In this document: positions 60,242-64,000 of the stretch, piece after piece | Numbering within the stretch: position 1 is the first letter of the stretch | Layout of the letters: every line of letters starts with the position of its first letter | NCBI GenBank assembly: GCA_037176885.1 | Contig: JAWWNJ010000005.1 | Location: 1,612,001 to 1,676,000 of the forward strand | Direction: 5' to 3' | Source: Favolaschia claudopus | Lineage: Eukaryota; Basidiomycota; Agaricomycetes; Agaricales; Mycenaceae | DNA length: 64,000 bases | Position numbers and translations under genes: made by a program | The notes under the pieces: generated by a model | Told to the model about the DNA's origin: nothing | Databases searched by the model: none | What the model saw: the letters and a program-made list of their open reading frames with translations, nothing else

Positions 60242-63200
60242 TGGCCGCGTTTGAGTACAACGACCATGGGGAGTTGGTGTGCACAGGATATGGTTTACCG
60301 AAAGACGGGGATGTTGTTACGCAGGATGACAGGACGATGGCATATTTATTGGCGTCTAGGGACGCATTTGCAGGAGATAAGAATGCTAGTGTATTGTTGA
60401 ATCAATACGCGGGGCAGGTAGAGAAAGATAAAGGCACAGATGTCTTCTTGTTCACGGAATCTGGAAGCCCGGGAAGCCCGAGAAAATCGAACCGTGGAAA
60501 GCATGCACCTAATCCGGGTGATAGCTCGGCTAAGTCTGCGTTTGCCTACATGGAGCGAGATTCCCGCGTGAATGATGATAAAAATAGTTCCGCGGAGGCG
60601 GCGGACCGTGCGCCGAAAGTGAACCGTAGAAAGCGAAAATACAAGAAGAAAAAGAAGAAGAAGAAGTCTAAGAAGACTTCGAAGGCAGAGGGAGCTAAGA
60701 CAGTCCCTGCTGCGAAGGGGAAGCTGAATTTTGAAGTACCGGTGCCGGAAGTACCAAGAGAGCAATTTATTTTTGGAAATTTGGGCATCTCTATGGGAAA
60801 ACAGCGAGTATTTGCTACTAAGAAGTACAAACCGGTCGCGGAAAAGATTAAGCCTATCCTTGGAAAAGTGGATGAGAAGTTCAGGATTGTGCGGAATATC
60901 ACGGGGGACCCTTTGAAGGATATGCCGAAAATAGAAACGGATATTCCTGAGATTCACCCAGTAGGAAGATATACCGCGGAGCGAATGGAGGCATTTGAAA
61001 AGACTCATAACACTGGGTTCTTATTGCCTGAGGAGATGAAGTTGCTTCATCATTTTATGATGTTGCATAACGAGCATTTCGCCTGGGAAGAGGATGAGCG
61101 AGGGCAATTCAAACATGAATATTTTCCGCCCGTTGATATGCCTGTGGTACCACATACACCATGGGTATGCTCGCAAATTCCAATTCCACCTGGACATTTT
61201 GAAGAGTTCTGCCGCATCATCAAGTCAAAATTAGATGCTGGGGTGTATGAACCATCCAACTCGTCCTACAGGTCACCTATTTTTGCGGTGATAAAGAAAG
61301 ATGGAAAGTCATTGAGAATTGTACACGCGTTAGAGAGGTTGAATGAGGTTACAATTCAACACTCTGGGGTACCTCCAGCCACGGAGAAGCTAGCAGAACA
61401 TTTTGCTGGTCGAGCGTGCGGAGCTTCGTTGGATATGTTTGTCGGATATGATAACAGGGACTTAGCGGAATCTTCAAGGGATTATACAACCTTCCAGACG
61501 CCGTTTGGGGCACTGAGGTTAGTAAAATTACCGATGGGATGGACTAATTCTGTTCCCGTGTTTCACGAGGACGTTTGTACCATCTTGAGAGATGAAATGC
61601 CGCATGTAACAATCCCTTACATAGACGATGTACCTGTCCGCGGGGGACCTACGAGGTACGAGACAAAAGATGGCGATTGGGAAAGGATTGCTGCGAATCC
61701 TGGAATTAGAAGATTTATCTGGGAACATCTCGAGAATTTAAATCGAGTTGTGACTAGAATGGCTTACGCAGGAGGGACTTTTTCAGGGAAGAAGTTAGTC
61801 CTCTGTGCGGATGAGTTTGAAGTTGTGGGGCATATTTGCTCTTACCGCGGAAGAATTCCCGATCCTAAGAGGGTGGACGTTATTAATAACTGGGGTTCCT
61901 GTGACTCTTTCACGCAAGTGAAGGCGTACTTGGGCACGGTTGGTGTGCTAAGGAGCTTTATTGAAGGGTACGGCGACATTGTTGCACCTATCAATGAGTT
62001 AACGAAGAAGGACGTTCCCTTTGTATGGACCGCGGACTGTGATGAGGCGCAGGCCAAAATTAGAGAAAGGTTGAAAAACTGCCCAGCTTTAAAACCCCTG
62101 AGGTACGACTGGGATTCGGACATAGTAATTCAAGTGGATACTTCATGGAGAGCTGTGGGAATTATTATCTACCAGCTAGACCCAGATGATCCTAAGAAGA
62201 AATACTTTGCACGATTTGCGAGTATAACGTTAGGGAAGACCGAGGCGAACTATTCGCAACCTAAACGAGAATTGTACGGGTTGATGAGAGCTCTAGAGGC
62301 CATGTATTATTGGATTTTCGGAGCAAGGAAGCTTGTGGTTGAAACCGACGCGTTATACATCAAGGGCATGTTGAAAAACCCTGGAATGGGCCCCAACGCC
62401 ACGATTAACCGCTGGATTGAAAAGATCTTGATGTTCCATTTTAAGCTGAAGCATGTCCCTGGTGAAAAGTTTGCACCCGACGGGTTATCAAGGAGAGATC
62501 CTTTCCCTGGGGATGAACAATTCAAAAATTCGGAAGAGGGTTATGACCAAAATGAACCTCCCGAGGACCATGAGGACGTTTCCGCGGAAGGCCCACAGCC
62601 GTTGGAATTCGAGGACTTTAAACACCTGATTGATACCAGAGGTGGATATTTCCAGTCGGAGGAGGAACAGCCAGAAATGGTGGACGTTGATGCAGTTTGT
62701 ATGGATGATTTCCAACGTGATTGCGAGAGTGCCAGAATGACTGAAGCTAATCTGGCGAGAGCACACAGAGAAGCGTACTCGAAGGAGAATAAGCAGATCC
62801 CTGAGTATATTTTAATGACGGAGCCTCTGATTCCAAATTTAGAATTGAAATGGGATGAGTCGAAGCGAGAGCCTTACGATGAAGAGCATCGTTCGGATTG
62901 GATGAAAAAGCGAGATGCTAAATTACCATTGGTAAAGGAATGGCTAGCGGACCCTATGAAAAGGCCCGCGGGAATGAATGATGATGCAGAGTATAGAAGT
63001 TTTATGCGCTTCGCCTCACATTTCTTTTTGAAAGGGGGGAGGATGTATAAGAAATCTTTTGGCACTGCGAATCAGTTAGTTGTTGACAAGGAACACCGCA
63101 TGTACATGATGAAGGCTGCTCACGACAGTCTGGGTCACCGCGGAAGTTATGCAACTAGAGAATTGATTACGCTGCGATTCTGGTGGCCAGGAATAGAAGC

Positions 63201-64000
63201 AGATGTATTTTGGTACATTGCGTCTTGCGACGCTTGCCAAAACCGACAACATACACTGTTGAAAGTCCCGCCAGTCTTGACCCATACTCCAAGTCTATTT
63301 CAGGTCATCCATACCGATGTAATGGTAATGGGGCAAGTGTCCAATAAATGTGGACTAGTAGTTGATGCTAGGGACTCGTTGAGTTCTTGGTTAGAAGCGA
63401 GACCGCTTGTGAGAGACACGGCTCACGCAATTGGAATGTTCCTGTTTGAAGAAATCATTTGTCGTTGGGGTTGCCCAAAGCAGATTGTTACGGATAATGC
63501 GGGGCAGTTCAAGAAAGCTGTGGAATGGTTGAAACAGAAATACGGAATACCAAATATTCAGATTTCACCGTACAACTCTCAAGCGAACGGGAAGATTGAA
63601 AGCGGACACTTCCAAATGCGTCAGGCATTGTTCAAAGCGACTGGCAAGAACCCATCCAAATGGTTCTGGTTCTTCCATGTTATGCTTTGGTCAGACAGAG
63701 TAACGGTTAGAAAAGGATTAGGTTGTTCACCTTATTTTGCGGTGACTGGAGCGCATCCAATTCTACCGTTGGATATTGAGGAAGCTACTTGGTTGGTTGA
63801 CATACCAGGTCGAGTGTTGACGACCGCGGAATTGATAGGGCTAAGAGCCAGAGCTTTAGCAAAGCATGTTGCCCATGTTGAACACATGAGGAAGCGTGTA
63901 GATCATGCTAAAATGGTTCAAGTCCGTAAACTCGAACGGTACAATGAACATACGATTAAAAACTATGATTTCAAACCGGGAGATCTGGTTCTCGTGCGCC
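60241..64000 (+). CDS. Gypsy pol: RT, RNase H, integrase (runs off window)
   Basis: The ATG at 60241 shares its A with the protease stop. A basic lysine-run N-terminus near 60630-60680 is followed by RT: LVKLPMGWTNSVPVFHEDV and the catalytic IPYIDDVPV. RNase H-like part: IVIQVDTSWRAVGIIIYQ and YSQPKRELYGLMRALEAMYY. Integrase: the H-H-C-C zinc finger (HDSLGHRGSY...CDACQ), then IHTDVMV, IVTDNAGQFKKA and ANGKIESGHFQM, giving the D-D-E triad. The last residues are YDFKPGDLVLVR, a typical integrase C-terminal block. More than 1,250 codons with no stop. RT is missing the usual LDLRSGYHQ; it reads SLDMFVGYDNRDLA, as in one basidiomycete gypsy lineage. Probably active. Confidence 0.92.
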   Translation, partial: MAAFEYNDHGELVCTGYGLPKDGDVVTQDDRTMAYLLASRDAFAGDKNASVLLNQYAGQVEKDKGTDVFLFTESGSPGSPRKSNRGKHAPNPGDSSAKSAFAYMERDSRVNDDKNSSAEAADRAPKVNRRKRKYKKKKKKKKSKKTSKAEGAKTVPAAKGKLNFEVPVPEVPREQFIFGNLGISMGKQRVFATKKYKPVAEKIKPILGKVDEKFRIVRNITGDPLKDMPKIETDIPEIHPVGRYTAERMEAFEKTHNTGFLLPEEMKLLHHFMMLHNEHFAWEEDERGQFKHEYFPPVDMPVVPHTPWVCSQIPIPPGHFEEFCRIIKSKLDAGVYEPSNSSYRSPIFAVIKKDGKSLRIVHALERLNEVTIQHSGVPPATEKLAEHFAGRACGASLDMFVGYDNRDLAESSRDYTTFQTPFGALRLVKLPMGWTNSVPVFHEDVCTILRDEMPHVTIPYIDDVPVRGGPTRYETKDGDWERIAANPGIRRFIWEHLENLNRVVTRMAYAGGTFSGKKLVLCADEFEVVGHICSYRGRIPDPKRVDVINNWGSCDSFTQVKAYLGTVGVLRSFIEGYGDIVAPINELTKKDVPFVWTADCDEAQAKIRERLKNCPALKPLRYDWDSDIVIQVDTSWRAVGIIIYQLDPDDPKKKYFARFASITLGKTEANYSQPKRELYGLMRALEAMYYWIFGARKLVVETDALYIKGMLKNPGMGPNATINRWIEKILMFHFKLKHVPGEKFAPDGLSRRDPFPGDEQFKNSEEGYDQNEPPEDHEDVSAEGPQPLEFEDFKHLIDTRGGYFQSEEEQPEMVDVDAVCMDDFQRDCESARMTEANLARAHREAYSKENKQIPEYILMTEPLIPNLELKWDESKREPYDEEHRSDWMKKRDAKLPLVKEWLADPMKRPAGMNDDAEYRSFMRFASHFFLKGGRMYKKSFGTANQLVVDKEHRMYMMKAAHDSLGHRGSYATRELITLRFWWPGIEADVFWYIASCDACQNRQHTLLKVPPVLTHTPSLFQVIHTDVMVMGQVSNKCGLVVDARDSLSSWLEARPLVRDTAHAIGMFLFEEIICRWGCPKQIVTDNAGQFKKAVEWLKQKYGIPNIQISPYNSQANGKIESGHFQMRQALFKATGKNPSKWFWFFHVMLWSDRVTVRKGLGCSPYFAVTGAHPILPLDIEEATWLVDIPGRVLTTAELIGLRARALAKHVAHVEHMRKRVDHAKMVQVRKLERYNEHTIKNYDFKPGDLVLVR

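Larger units (their letters stand above)
55106..64000 (+). mobile_element. Ty3/gypsy retrotransposon, 3' end beyond window
   Basis: LTR, primer-binding site, gag, protease and a continuous RT-RNase H-integrase frame in gypsy order. All coding frames are open, so the copy appears young. The right LTR is not in the window. It is inserted in a copia gag; the likely 5-bp target sequence is CGCGT (55101-55105), not checkable here. The element carries about 26 CCGCGG sites (see findings). Confidence 0.93.

Overview
The window looks like the nuclear genome of a filamentous basidiomycete, most likely a mushroom-forming Agaricomycete. The genes carry many short (about 45-70 bp) GT-AG introns and small exons. 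The gene families fit as well: F-box proteins, GMC oxidoreductases, a cytochrome P450, a small Cys-rich basidiomycete-type protein, a POT peptide transporter, and Ty1/copia plus Ty3/gypsy elements. The lineage is an inference from gene style and content. All gene models are hand-spliced from the sequence.

Layout. 0-7 kb: a short dispersed repeat (four copies), a minus-strand gene for a divergent RNase III-like protein, and an F-box gene with a textbook hAT-type MITE inserted a few bases before its start codon. 7.7-13.8 kb: two GMC flavoenzymes in tandem (one intracellular, one secreted). 13.9-21.6 kb: a small Cys-rich protein, a membrane-anchored double amidohydrolase, and a second F-box gene that seems to carry a frameshift. 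22.7-38.7 kb: a candidate biosynthetic gene cluster. 38.7-42.7 kb: no convincing gene, but a second MITE. 42.7-50.3 kb: a P450, a pRiA4b-ORF3-like/MYND-finger protein and a single-pass membrane protein. 50.3-64 kb: repeat-rich DNA, a broken copia element, and a large intact-looking gypsy element inserted in it that runs off the window.

The candidate cluster is the main discovery. Two paralogous ATP-grasp ligases bracket, in order: a D-amino-acid-oxidase-like gene that is apparently decayed, a homoserine O-acetyltransferase, a PhzF-like protein and a POT/PTR2 di/tripeptide transporter. A PLP enzyme of the O-acetylhomoserine sulfhydrylase type follows directly. The likely logic (inference) is that the acetyltransferase makes O-acetylhomoserine, the PLP enzyme does a gamma-replacement to give a non-proteinogenic amino acid, the ATP-grasp enzymes form one or two amide bonds, PhzF isomerises or epimerises, and the transporter moves the resulting small peptide.

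The gypsy element is the second discovery. It has a 1.79 kb LTR, a clear tRNA primer-binding site, three consecutive open frames joined by a stop and restart, and about 26 copies of the palindrome CCGCGG spread over LTR and coding sequence in all reading frames.
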